From CAZFLY01 sp964519995 (lineage in GTDB: Bacteria > Planctomycetota > Phycisphaerae > Sedimentisphaerales > Anaerobacaceae), in contig CAZFLY010000051.1 of the NCBI GenBank assembly GCA_964519995.1, forward strand, positions 1 to 20,860: a stretch of 20,860 nt of DNA, in the 5' to 3' direction. Both the position numbers and the translations under genes were made by a program. The notes beneath the pieces are model-generated. The model saw only the letters and a list, made by a program, of their open reading frames with translations, did no database searches and was not told where the DNA came from. Below, one piece after another: positions 1 to 6,767 of the stretch (the stretch's first letter is position 1; every line of letters begins with the position of its first letter).

Positions 1-78
1 ACCATCTTGCTTTTCGGGCAATATCGAAATGAAAAGGGACTTTGGCAACAAGCCCCTTCGCGGGAATGACAAACAAAA

Positions 79-136
79 CCCCCAGGATAAATCCTTCGGC
101 TTCGCTCAGGACAGGCTTGCGGGGCTAAACGTTATT
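79..136. repeat. Interrupted palindromic element (CCCCCAGG-ATAAA...GGGGCTAAA)
   Basis: The left arm CCCCCAGGATAAAT and right flank GGGGCTAAACGTTATT match the intact element at 390-422. The right half of the stem is replaced by about 28 bases (93-120) containing CCTTCGGC...GCTCAGGACAGG. That word recurs at 10980-11001 and 19496-19517. This looks like one repeat inserted in another. Confidence 0.55.
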
Positions 137-180
137 AGCATGGGACAGTGCAGGGAAAATGGTGAGTGAATGAGGGGATC

Positions 181-222
181 AGAAGACAGAATATAGAAGA
201 CAGGATACAGAAGAGAGGAGGG
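181..222 (+). repeat. Purine-rich tandem repeat, 14-bp unit built on 7 bp
   Basis: Three consecutive 14-mers are visible: AGAAGACAGAATAT, AGAAGACAGGATAC and a degenerate AGAAGAGAGGAGGG. Each half begins AGAA or AGGA, giving an underlying period of 7 bases. No function is apparent. Confidence 0.6.
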
Positions 223-234
223 AAAAATCAGACA

Positions 235-254
235 GCGTAGTCGTTTGACTACGC
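235..254. repeat. Perfect 8-bp inverted repeat
   Basis: GCGTAGTC - GTTT - GACTACGC forms a perfect hairpin with a four-base loop. There is no T-tract on either side and no adjacent gene end, so a terminator role is not supported. Confidence 0.5.
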
Positions 255-389
255 TCAATTATAGACGGTGACAATATATTGAAAAAGGAGAACGGAGATA
301 ATAAGTTAATCTATGGATTCCGGATTCCCGGATGGGACAGGCAAGTCCAAAATGACAAAGAAAATCCTACGTTAAACGGAAAAAGAAAA

Positions 390-422
390 CCCCCAGGATA
401 AACCTGGGGGCTAAACGTTATT
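390..422. repeat. Palindromic REP-like element, ATAAA loop and CTAAA tail
   Basis: CCCCCAGG (390-397), loop ATAAA, CCTGGGGG (403-410), then CTAAACGTTATT. It lies 20 bases beyond the stop codon of the minus-strand membrane protein. The same design occurs at 4432-4456 with a different stem sequence, so loop and tail are conserved while the stem covaries. Confidence 0.65.
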
Positions 423-441
423 GTATGTGGACGGCCAATAT

Positions 442-918
442 TCACAGTTGTGTAATACCCGGCCTTTGTTTGGTCCTGATGAATAACACAATGCTGCCAA
501 AAGAGCCTACGAGAAACAATGCAGGACAAACAAATACAGCTAAACTAAAAAAGAATGGCTCATCCATCATGCCAATCCTGTCCCAGAAGTCGTCGCCAAA
601 AAAGTAGATAAACAATCCATAGACAAGATTGTGTAAGACGGCACTGACCAAAAAGCCAACAGCAGAGGCTCCTGTCAAAACCAAAAACAGTCCAAGCTTT
701 CCTCTTATCTTTAGTATTATGGTTAGACAAACCAATGTTGCGCCAAGAAAAGCAAAAACAATAGCCAAGACCGCTACAACAGGAAAGAGGCTACGCTTGG
801 GCAATACAGAGCCTGGAACAAAAAAGTAGGCAGCTATAATCACCGCCACTATCAGAAGCGCATATAGTATGGCTTTCGGTGCAAGGAGGACTTTATTTTT
901 TATAATTATGTCCGTCAT
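442..918 (-). CDS. Hypothetical four-helix integral membrane protein
   Basis: A 158-residue protein that I do not recognise. It has about four hydrophobic segments: residues 13-36, 43-70, 76-98 and 123-148. A polar loop between helices 3 and 4 carries an acidic/aromatic stretch (GDDFWDRIGMMDEPFFF). The N-terminus is short with two lysines and the C-terminus ends in RTKQRPG, so both ends are probably cytoplasmic. The ATG at 916-918 has no strong Shine-Dalgarno sequence (upstream reads CAATCTCCACG). It stands alone, about 110 bases downstream of argF on the same strand. A palindromic element follows its stop codon. It could be a small sensor or an accessory membrane protein; no catalytic motif is visible. 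Confidence 0.7.
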   Translation of the reverse strand: MTDIIIKNKVLLAPKAILYALLIVAVIIAAYFFVPGSVLPKRSLFPVVAVLAIVFAFLGATLVCLTIILKIRGKLGLFLVLTGASAVGFLVSAVLHNLVYGLFIYFFGDDFWDRIGMMDEPFFFSLAVFVCPALFLVGSFGSIVLFIRTKQRPGITQL

Positions 919-1028
919 CGTGGAGATTGTTATACGTTTTTCCTAATGGTAGTGATTTATCACCAAATGTGAAGTATTTTCTGCCGGTGAGCCGGAATGC
1001 GAAAGTGTAACAACCGGCACGCGGGGAG

Positions 1029-1940
1029 TCAGAGCATTAGTTTTTTCAGCAAAGCACGTTGGAAGTGCAGGCGGTTTTCAGCCTGGTCAAGGATGATGGA
1101 ATTAGCCGATTCGGCGACCTCATCGGTAATCTCGTAGCCGCGATGAGCCGGCAAACAGTGCATAATCTTTGCGCCGGCTGTTGCGGATTGTAGCAGTTCA
1201 GCGTTAACCTGAAAGCCGGTAAAATCCTTGATTCGTTTTTGCTTTTCATCTTCCTGGCCCATGCTAATCCAGGTGTCGGTATATATTATGTCCGCGCCAG
1301 CTACGGCTTGATGCGGGTCATTAGTCTGCGTGATGGTGTCGGGACGGTCAGCGTTCGCAACATTAACCGAATCGGAATCAAGCTCGTAGCCCGATGGTGA
1401 TGCGATGACCATCTTCATGCCGAGTTTCGCACAAGCAAAGGCCAGTGAGCGAGCAACGTTGTTGCCGTCGCCAACAAAAGCGATTTGCACACCCTTTAGC
1501 CGACCATAGTGTTCTTTTATCGTAAGCACATCCGCCATTGCCTGGCACGGATGCAACCAGTCCGTAAGCGCGTTTATCACGGGCACGGTTGCGTGAGCAG
1601 CTAATTCGGTGACGGCACTGTGCTCGAAGGTGCGGGCCATTATGCCATCAACATATCGGCTGAGCACCCGCGCGATGTCCTTGATCGGCTCGCGTTTGCC
1701 AATGCCGCCAATATCTTCAGGCTTTACGTAGATGACGCTGCCGCCGAGGTCGGTCATGGCAACGTGAAAACTGATTCGCGTGCGCAGGCTCGGCTTTTCA
1801 AAAAGCATTGCGAGCGTCTTGCCAGCCAGGCACAGATTGCGGTCGCTGGCTTTGTAGAGCTTTTTTAGCAGAATACTTTCTTCCAATAGCTCGTTCAACT
1901 TCTCGGCGGAAAAATCATTTATGCACAAAAAATGTTTCAC
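1029..1940 (-). CDS. argF: Ornithine carbamoyltransferase
   Basis: Transfers the carbamoyl group from carbamoyl phosphate to ornithine to give citrulline, in cytoplasmic arginine biosynthesis. At 303 residues it has normal family length. The carbamoyl-phosphate loop reads FEKPSLRTRISF near residue 49, with Leu where many family members have Thr (STRTR). HPCQ (about residue 130), the YTDTWISMGQE ornithine loop (about 222) and HCLPAHRG (about 262) are all present. Intact HPCQ and HCLPAHRG argue for ornithine rather than acetylornithine as acceptor. It overlaps the end of argD by four bases (ATGA), so the two are probably translationally coupled, and it is the last gene of the arg operon. Identification is secure; I did not find a T-rich terminator after it. 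Confidence 0.96.
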   Translation of the reverse strand: MKHFLCINDFSAEKLNELLEESILLKKLYKASDRNLCLAGKTLAMLFEKPSLRTRISFHVAMTDLGGSVIYVKPEDIGGIGKREPIKDIARVLSRYVDGIMARTFEHSAVTELAAHATVPVINALTDWLHPCQAMADVLTIKEHYGRLKGVQIAFVGDGNNVARSLAFACAKLGMKMVIASPSGYELDSDSVNVANADRPDTITQTNDPHQAVAGADIIYTDTWISMGQEDEKQKRIKDFTGFQVNAELLQSATAGAKIMHCLPAHRGYEITDEVAESANSIILDQAENRLHFQRALLKKLML

Positions 1941-3121
1941 GTTTTGCTCTCCGCAAGGACACTATCAAAAATCTCGACAGCCTGGTTGATTTGTTCTTTC
2001 GTTGCAATCATCGGCGGCATAAATCGAATAACGGTCTCATGAGTGCAGTTTATACGCAGGCCTTTTTCGAGACATTTGTTGACAATCTCAGTACCCGGAG
2101 CTGACAACTGAACACCAATCATAAGGCCTATGCCGCGGACGCCATCGATGATGGAGTGTTTCTGTTTTAGGGCCAGAAGTTTTTCCTTAGTGTAGTCTCC
2201 AAGTTCAACGGCTCTTTGCAACAGATTTTCCTGCTCGATCGCTTCAATGACAGCAACGGCTGCAGCACAGGCCAGCGCATTGCCGCCAAATGTCGAGGCG
2301 TGTTTACCCGGGACAAGTGACGCGGCGACTTCATCTTTTGCCATCATGGCTCCAATTGCGACGCCGCCACCGAGCGCCTTTGCCATTGTGATAATATCCG
2401 GCTCAACGTCAAAGTACTGATAGGCAAACCATTTTCCGGTTCGGCCAATGCCGGTCTGAACTTCATCGAGGAGCATAACGGCGCCCTTCTGGTCACAAAG
2501 CCGACGAATTGCCTGCATATATTCTGCCGTCGCGACGTTTATTCCGCCTTCACCCTGGATGGGCTCGACCATGACGGCGGCAACTTCATCGGTGAAGGCA
2601 GACTCCAGCGCTGCTATATCGTTGAATGGGACATAGACAAAGCCCGGCAATAACGGCAGGAAGCCTTCATGATACTTCGGCTGCGCAGTGGCGGTGACGG
2701 TTGCAAAGGTTCTGCCGTGGAAGCTGCCTTCGGCGGTTATGAACTTGTACTTTTCCTGCGGCGTATGCAGACGGGCGAGCTTCAGTGCGGCTTCGTTGGC
2801 TTCTGCGCCACTGTTGCAGAAAAAGCACTTGCCGCCAAAGGCCCGTTCGCTCAGGAGCTTTGCGAGGACGCCCTGCGGCTCGGAATAGAAGGTGTTGTCT
2901 ATGTGGATAAGCTCGCCGACCTGTTTTCGGACAGCTTCTACAACTTTGGGATGACAGTGACCAAGCGCACTGACGGCCCAGCCTGGAAACATGTCGAGTA
3001 TTTTATTGCCGTCTGCATCATACATATAGCAGCCTTGACCCTTAACGATGACGCGCGGCACGCGGCCATAGTTGGCGATAACGTATTTATCGAACAACTC
3101 AATTGTCTCCTTTGTAGTCAT
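1937..3121 (-). CDS. argD: Acetylornithine aminotransferase
   Basis: PLP-dependent class-III aminotransferase converting N-acetylglutamate semialdehyde to N-acetylornithine; it may also serve the succinyl-diaminopimelate step. Visible motifs are FFCNSGAEANEAALKLAR (PLP phosphate site), EPIQGEGGI, LLDEVQTGIGRTGKW and the Lys in ITMAKALGGG that should bind PLP, then HASTFGGN. I place the start at the ATG at 3119-3121 (MTTKETIELFDKY), giving 394 residues, which is usual for the family. The frame stays open 14 codons further up to a TTG at 3161-3163, but those codons (YEIRFTRYEIR) are the translation of a 7-bp-period repeat and should not be annotated as protein. No Shine-Dalgarno sequence is visible because the repeat occupies its place. 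Third gene of argB-orf-argD-argF; its stop overlaps the argF start. Confidence 0.95.
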   Translation of the reverse strand: MTTKETIELFDKYVIANYGRVPRVIVKGQGCYMYDADGNKILDMFPGWAVSALGHCHPKVVEAVRKQVGELIHIDNTFYSEPQGVLAKLLSERAFGGKCFFCNSGAEANEAALKLARLHTPQEKYKFITAEGSFHGRTFATVTATAQPKYHEGFLPLLPGFVYVPFNDIAALESAFTDEVAAVMVEPIQGEGGINVATAEYMQAIRRLCDQKGAVMLLDEVQTGIGRTGKWFAYQYFDVEPDIITMAKALGGGVAIGAMMAKDEVAASLVPGKHASTFGGNALACAAAVAVIEAIEQENLLQRAVELGDYTKEKLLALKQKHSIIDGVRGIGLMIGVQLSAPGTEIVNKCLEKGLRINCTHETVIRFMPPMIATKEQINQAVEIFDSVLAESKT

Positions 3122-3124
3122 GGT

Positions 3125-3157
3125 TCGTATCTCGTATCTCGTGAATCGTATCTCGTA
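3125..3157 (-). repeat. Heptamer repeat (ACGAGAT type) upstream of argD start
   Basis: On the minus strand the sequence is built of TACGAGA, TACGATT, CACGAGA, TACGAGA, TACGA, a 7-base period. It ends three bases before the argD ATG and fills the position where a ribosome binding site would be. A close relative sits over the start codon of the RNase HI-PurN gene (11428-11460). Confidence 0.7.
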
Positions 3158-3189
3158 CACCAAACGGTATCACCAATGTGGGACTCGGT

Positions 3190-3411
3190 TTATTCTCCGG
3201 CTGGTGGCGACTTTTCGATTTTTTGTTTTAGCGAACGAAACTCCTGATTCAATTGTTCCAGTTGTGCGAGAATCTTTCGTCTTTGCTTGACGCTGTGAAC
3301 GACATATAACACCGCCAGAATAATCAAAATCAGCCAGAATCCATACAACAACAAGAGCATAAGAAGCGGAATTAATTGTGATCTAACGAAGGCCAAAGTC
3401 AGAGTTGACAT
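3190..3411 (-). CDS. Small membrane-anchored coiled-coil protein in the arg operon
   Basis: A 73-residue protein, not recognised. Residues 11-39 form one strongly hydrophobic segment. They are followed by a basic stretch (KQRRK) and a helical, heptad-like tail (about 47-67, QLEQLNQEFRSLKQKIEK) that looks coiled-coil, so the topology is probably a bitopic anchor with a cytoplasmic coiled coil. The ATG at 3409-3411 is preceded by AAAGGAAG at good spacing, which supports translation. It starts 39 bases after argB and ends 68 bases before argD, so it is cotranscribed with arginine genes. No enzymatic motif is present; linking it functionally to arginine synthesis would be inference from position only. 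Confidence 0.7.
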   Translation of the reverse strand: MSTLTLAFVRSQLIPLLMLLLLYGFWLILIILAVLYVVHSVKQRRKILAQLEQLNQEFRSLKQKIEKSPPAGE

Positions 3412-3450
3412 TTTTCTTCCTTTCTATCGGGCCCTTGCGACCCATGGCAT

Positions 3451-4329
3451 TCAATTTCTGACTATTTCGGTGCCGATGCCCTTGTCGGTGTAGATTTCTA
3501 AAAGCAGCGAATGTGGAATTCTACCATCTATAATATGGGCTTTTTTTACGCCTGCGTCCAGCGAGGTCATGCACGCTTCCACCTTCGGAAACATTGCCTC
3601 GCCGATAATGCCGGCATCGATCATCTCTTTTATCTGCTTCTCGTCAAGACTTGAGAGCCAGCTATCAGGGTCGTTGATATCTCTACGGATGCCGTGCGTA
3701 TCACTTACCATGACAAGTTTTTCCGCAACTACTGCGGCGGCGACCTTGCCGGCTGCGCTGTCGGCGTTGATGTTGAGCTTGTTGCCGGCACGGTCTCTCG
3801 CAATTGAGGCAATGACCGGTATAGTTCCGTCGGCACAAAGTGTCTGGAGTAACTTTGCATTCACATCCACAACCTGGCCGACCAGGCCGAGGTCAATCTT
3901 TCTTCCATCCTCACCCGCCAGTCGCAGCGGTTCAGCAAATAATATGCAACTGCTGAGTGAATGCAGGCCCATTGGTATGCAGCCGAATTCGGTAAGCTGC
4001 TGACAAATCGGCGTGTTGATTTTATTCACAAGCGTATGCTCCACTATTGTCAAGGTTCGCTCATCGGTATAGCGACGACCCTGGACCCACACGGGCTCGA
4101 GGCCCACTTCGTTCATAGCGCGTGTAATAGCCTTTCCGCCGCCGTGAACGATAATCGGCCGCATCCCTACGGTGGACATAAAGGCGATATCAGCGAGCAG
4201 CTTTCCTTGCAGGTCGGTATCGTCAAGCACACTTCCGCCGAGTTTTACGACCACAATTCGTCCACAAAAACTGCGGATGTACTCCATCGCCTCGATCAGC
4301 GCATCAGCTTTGGCAATAGCTTCTTCCAC
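3451..4329 (-). CDS. argB: Acetylglutamate kinase
   Basis: Phosphorylates N-acetylglutamate with ATP, the second and usually controlling step of arginine synthesis. Amino-acid kinase fold, 292 residues. Motifs: VVVKLGGS (about residue 26), PIIVHGGGKAI (58), GRRYTDERTL (83), NINADSAAGKVAAAV (185; the usual form is NADTAAG), and FPKVEAC towards the C-terminus. About 25 residues precede the kinase core (EEAIAKADALIEAMEYIRSF) and resemble the N-terminal helix of hexameric, arginine-inhibited enzymes, so feedback inhibition by arginine is likely. The start is a GTG (4327-4329) with CTGGAG eight bases upstream. First gene of the operon, with promoter at 4369-4397. Confidence 0.95.
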   Translation of the reverse strand: MEEAIAKADALIEAMEYIRSFCGRIVVVKLGGSVLDDTDLQGKLLADIAFMSTVGMRPIIVHGGGKAITRAMNEVGLEPVWVQGRRYTDERTLTIVEHTLVNKINTPICQQLTEFGCIPMGLHSLSSCILFAEPLRLAGEDGRKIDLGLVGQVVDVNAKLLQTLCADGTIPVIASIARDRAGNKLNINADSAAGKVAAAVVAEKLVMVSDTHGIRRDINDPDSWLSSLDEKQIKEMIDAGIIGEAMFPKVEACMTSLDAGVKKAHIIDGRIPHSLLLEIYTDKGIGTEIVRN

Positions 4330-4368
4330 AACGACAACTCCAGAAAAACCCAGCCGAACAAGCGGCTA

Positions 4369-4397
4369 AGTCTATTGCCGCAGGCCACATCCGTCAA
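4369..4397 (-). promoter_or_regulatory. Sigma70-type promoter of the arg operon
   Basis: On the minus strand TTGACG (4397-4392), a 17-base spacer, and TAGACT (4374-4369). This predicts a start near 4362 and a leader of about 30 bases before the argB GTG. The -35 plus next four bases (TTGACGGATG) are identical to those of the promoter at 14026. Confidence 0.6.
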
Positions 4398-4431
4398 CTC
4401 ATATTTTCCTTGTGGGATTTGGCAGGGTGAA

Positions 4432-4456
4432 CCCCGCGATAAATCGCGGGGCTAAA
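4432..4456. repeat. Palindromic REP-like element, ATAAAT loop and CTAAA tail
   Basis: CCCCGCG - ATAAAT - CGCGGGG followed by CTAAA, between the divergent argB and serpin genes. Same design as 390-422 with a different stem. It sits upstream of both promoters, so it is unlikely to be a terminator for either. Confidence 0.65.
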
Positions 4457-4490
4457 TATAAGTGAAAGAACAGTAAAATACCTTTATTCA

Positions 4491-4520
4491 ATGACAAAAC
4501 ATTGATCGGTAAGCTATAAT
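4491..4520 (+). promoter_or_regulatory. Sigma70-type promoter of the serpin gene
   Basis: ATGACA (4491-4496), an 18-base spacer, and a perfect TATAAT (4515-4520). Transcription would begin near 4527, leaving a leader of about 60 bases to the ATG at 4587. Confidence 0.5.
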
Positions 4521-4586
4521 TTACGTACTAATACTCGAGAGCAAAAACAAATGTATTCGCATCGCCTTTCAGCAGGAGGCCAAGAC

Positions 4587-5816
4587 ATGAAAGCAATCAA
4601 ATCCCTACTTATTCTAACAGCCACAATAGCATCGGTAGCAAATTGTGCAGAAACACAGCTTATCGTGGAGGCAAATAACAGGTTTGCGCTGGATATCTAT
4701 CAGAAGCTTTGCAGTAGCAAAGGCAATTTGTTTTGCTCGCCTTACAGTATTTCGACCGCACTTGCACTTGCCCACGCAGGAGCCAAAGGCCAAACAGAAA
4801 TGCAAATGGCTCGCGTGCTGCATTTTCCCACAATCGACGATTCAAACTCGGCGCAGTCCGTAATGAACATGGACGATTTCGCAGCGGCATTTGGAAAGAT
4901 TATAAAGGACCTTAACGAGAGAGCAGCAGCCAGCGACTATGAGCTTCGCGTTGCTAACGCCCTTTGGGGCCAGAAAGGTTACAGCTTCCTGAAAGAATAT
5001 CTCGAACTTATCAAGAGCCACTATGAAGGAAACCTCCATGAGGTGGATTTTGTAGCAGCGACCGAATCGACCCGGCAAACCATAAATTCCTGGGTCGAGG
5101 AAAAGACCAACGACAAAATCAAAGAGCTCATTAAGCCAGGCGTCCTCGACGCGATGACACGCTTAGTGTTAACAAACGCCATCTACTTCAAAGGAAACTG
5201 GCAAAGACAATTTGAAGAGAATAAAACAAAAGATGCGCCGTTTAATTTGCTAAATGGGCAGAAGACCGATGTTCCGATGATGAACCAGACAGCGGAATTT
5301 GGTTATATGGAAAACAAAGATTTCCAGGCTCTCGAGCTTCCTTACGTGGAGAACGAGCTATCCATGATTATTTTGCTTCCAAAGCAAATCGATGGCCTTG
5401 CGCCGCTGGAGCAGAAACTGATTTTTGACAATCTGAAAACGTGGCTCGGTCAGCTTCATAAGCGGGAGGTTGTGGTTTCGATTCCAAAGTTCAAGATTAC
5501 AAGTCAGTTCAGTTTGGCTTCTGTGCTCAAATCGATGGGAATGACAGATGCCTTTTCGGCAAGGAAAGCCGATTTCTCCGGTATGACCGGCAACAGAGAC
5601 CTTTGCATCTCAGCGGTTATCCACAAGGCTTACGTTGACGTGAACGAAGAAGGCACGGAGGCAGCGGCAGCAACGGCGGTAACAATGAAGCTAACATCGG
5701 TTGGTCCAAGCCATACACTGGTCTTTCTCGCCGATCACCCGTTCCTATTCCTTATCCGTGACAACCAATCAGGCAGTATCTTGTTCATCGGCCGGGTGAC
5801 GAATCCAGGAGCTTAG
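4587..5816 (+). CDS. Secreted serpin (serine protease inhibitor family I4)
   Basis: A 409-residue serpin with an N-terminal signal peptide (MKAIKSLLILTATIASVANC), probably cleaved by signal peptidase I. The Cys at residue 20 follows Asn, a poor lipobox. I chose the ATG at 4587 over an upstream in-frame ATG (4551) because AGGAGG precedes it by eight bases and the signal peptide begins there. Serpin hallmarks are NAIYFKGNWQRQF, LELPYVENELSMIILLP, the hinge EEGTEAAAATAV (about 354-365) and the terminal DHPFLFLIRDNQSGSILFIGRV. The small-residue hinge is that of an inhibitory serpin. Counting from P17 puts P1-P1' at Thr370-Ser371 within MKLTSVGP, so a trypsin-like target is not obvious. The loop appears about four residues longer than in antitrypsin. 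Serpins are patchy in bacteria; the target protease cannot be told from sequence. Confidence 0.95.
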   Translation: MKAIKSLLILTATIASVANCAETQLIVEANNRFALDIYQKLCSSKGNLFCSPYSISTALALAHAGAKGQTEMQMARVLHFPTIDDSNSAQSVMNMDDFAAAFGKIIKDLNERAAASDYELRVANALWGQKGYSFLKEYLELIKSHYEGNLHEVDFVAATESTRQTINSWVEEKTNDKIKELIKPGVLDAMTRLVLTNAIYFKGNWQRQFEENKTKDAPFNLLNGQKTDVPMMNQTAEFGYMENKDFQALELPYVENELSMIILLPKQIDGLAPLEQKLIFDNLKTWLGQLHKREVVVSIPKFKITSQFSLASVLKSMGMTDAFSARKADFSGMTGNRDLCISAVIHKAYVDVNEEGTEAAAATAVTMKLTSVGPSHTLVFLADHPFLFLIRDNQSGSILFIGRVTNPGA

Positions 5817-5891
5817 GGCAGAAACCGGCATCCAGCACCTCGGTGAAATCATGTCGATACTATCCAATGTTTTACCCGCCTTCGCAGAAAG

Positions 5892-5954
5892 CCACGGGCT
5901 ATGCTACTCTGCAAAGTAGCTTGCTACGTAGCACGAGTGCGCGTGGGGCTCCAC
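5892..5954. repeat. Composite palindrome of the CCACGGGCTATG/CGTGGGGCTCCAC family
   Basis: CCACGGGCTATG (5892-5903) and CGTGGGGCTCCAC (5942-5954) match the two halves of the perfect palindrome at 13641-13675. Here they are separated by about 38 bases that themselves fold (GCTAC...GTAGC, GCTACGTAGC). It looks like the same repeat with an expanded or invaded loop. Confidence 0.55.
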
Positions 5955-5963
5955 TTTCGGCGG

Positions 5964-6137
5964 TCATCTGTGAGTTCCTTTTCTGATATGCTGGACGTTG
6001 TCATTTAGCCGGTCCCAATGCGCATTCATCTCAGCGAGGACTTGCTGGCCCAGATTGGTTGTGTGCGTTGTGGAGCGCAATTGCACACGCCAAAGCCCAG
6101 CAAGGTTGACCTTGTATTCAGTGCCTGACCTCCACAT
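5964..6137 (-). CDS. Doubtful 57-residue ORF or gene remnant
   Basis: An ATG (6135-6137) to TGA (5964-5966) frame encodes a basic peptide beginning MWRSGTEYKVNLAG and ending VQHIRKGTHR. Composition is protein-like (QQVLAEMNAHWDRLND is amphipathic), but there is no ribosome binding site and no recognised family. The composite palindrome lies just past its end. It may be a fragment of a decayed gene; confidence is low. Confidence 0.2.
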   Translation of the reverse strand: MWRSGTEYKVNLAGLWRVQLRSTTHTTNLGQQVLAEMNAHWDRLNDNVQHIRKGTHR

Positions 6138-6398
6138 TTGTTGTCATTGGCAAACCTAAATGTTTATGATAGTCAACATTTTAACTAAGTAGCGCCTGAT
6201 AGAATCGTTACGAGCAATAATAGAAATCAGCAGCTCATTAAGCGCCGCTTTGCTGCAACACGTCATTCCTACCCCTACAATACTCTTATCCATGAAAGTA
6301 AAGGCAGAACATAAAGTCGATATAATCGTGTGGATTTTTTAGTCTGTTTTATTGGTCACACAGACATAATCAGGCAAGTACCTTCATTTTGCTCATTC

Positions 6399-6423
6399 GG
6401 GCATAAGTTTTGCACTATATAAT
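6399..6423 (+). promoter_or_regulatory. Candidate promoter: sigma54-like element overlapping a TATAAT
   Basis: GGGCA at 6399-6403 and TTGCA at 6410-6414 place GG and GC ten bases apart, the sigma54 spacing, with the GGCA and TTGCA core matched. A TATATAAT (6416-6423) follows at once and could be a sigma70 -10 box, although no good -35 lies 16-18 bases upstream. Either would give a leader of about 65 bases including a 6-bp hairpin, CGGCTC/GAGCCG (6443-6460). Confidence 0.3.
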
Positions 6424-6494
6424 ATCATTCTGAACCATTCGTCGGCTCTTTGGCGAGCCGCCACAGACAAAATTCATCCGTAAGGAGGGGTGTG

Positions 6495-6767
6495 ATGGAC
6501 GAAAACAAGCTGGCTGACACGCTCAACGAGTTGGTCAAAGAGTTCGGGCAGACGGCTGAGCCGCAATACAACAAACTGGCCAAGCTCGCCAAGCAAGCCC
6601 AAGAAAATCACAAACAGCTTCAAAAAAGCATCGACAACTTGCAGGAATTGCTGGACTATCTTCGCGTATGCATTAAGTATCAGGCTTTCGACCTGGAAGC
6701 CACACGCAGAGAAAACGAGTACCTGCGAAAGCTGCTCGAAGAAAGCGACGAGCAAGAAGGCAATTAA
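6495..6767 (+). CDS. Small soluble coiled-coil protein, unknown function
   Basis: A 90-residue acidic, strongly helical protein, not recognised. Residues 5-55 are rich in heptad-spaced Leu/Ala (ELVKEFGQ..., KLAKLAKQAQ, LQKSIDNLQELLDYL). After an RVCIKYQAF turn comes a second helix, LEATRRENEYLRKLLEES. There is no signal peptide, membrane segment or metal site. I take the ATG at 6495, preceded by AAGGAGGGG at seven bases, a very strong ribosome binding site; the frame is open further up but without a site. It is monocistronic, about 500 bases before clpC with its own upstream signals. It could be a structural or adaptor protein; nothing here shows a partner. Confidence 0.75.
   Translation: MDENKLADTLNELVKEFGQTAEPQYNKLAKLAKQAQENHKQLQKSIDNLQELLDYLRVCIKYQAFDLEATRRENEYLRKLLEESDEQEGN

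Larger units (their letters stand above)
1..441. other. Gene-free, repeat-rich stretch
   Basis: I see no credible gene here. The stretch holds two related palindromic elements (79-136 and 390-422), a 7-bp-period purine repeat (181-222) and a perfect 8-bp hairpin (235-254), each listed separately. The short ORFs crossing it have no ribosome binding site and run through the repeats. Confidence 0.6.
5817..6398. other. Intergenic region with one composite repeat
   Basis: No convincing gene. It contains the composite palindromic element at 5892-5954 and a doubtful 57-codon minus-strand frame at 5964-6137. The rest (6138-6398) is AT-rich with no structure that I can support. Confidence 0.5.

Noticed and set aside
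1024..1060. Terminator after argF
   Set aside because: GCCGG/CCGGC pairings exist just beyond the stop but with a long loop and no T-tract.
3122..3163. Extended argD N-terminus starting at TTG 3161-3163
   Set aside because: The added residues are the translation of the ACGAGAT heptamer repeat; family members begin at MTTKE.
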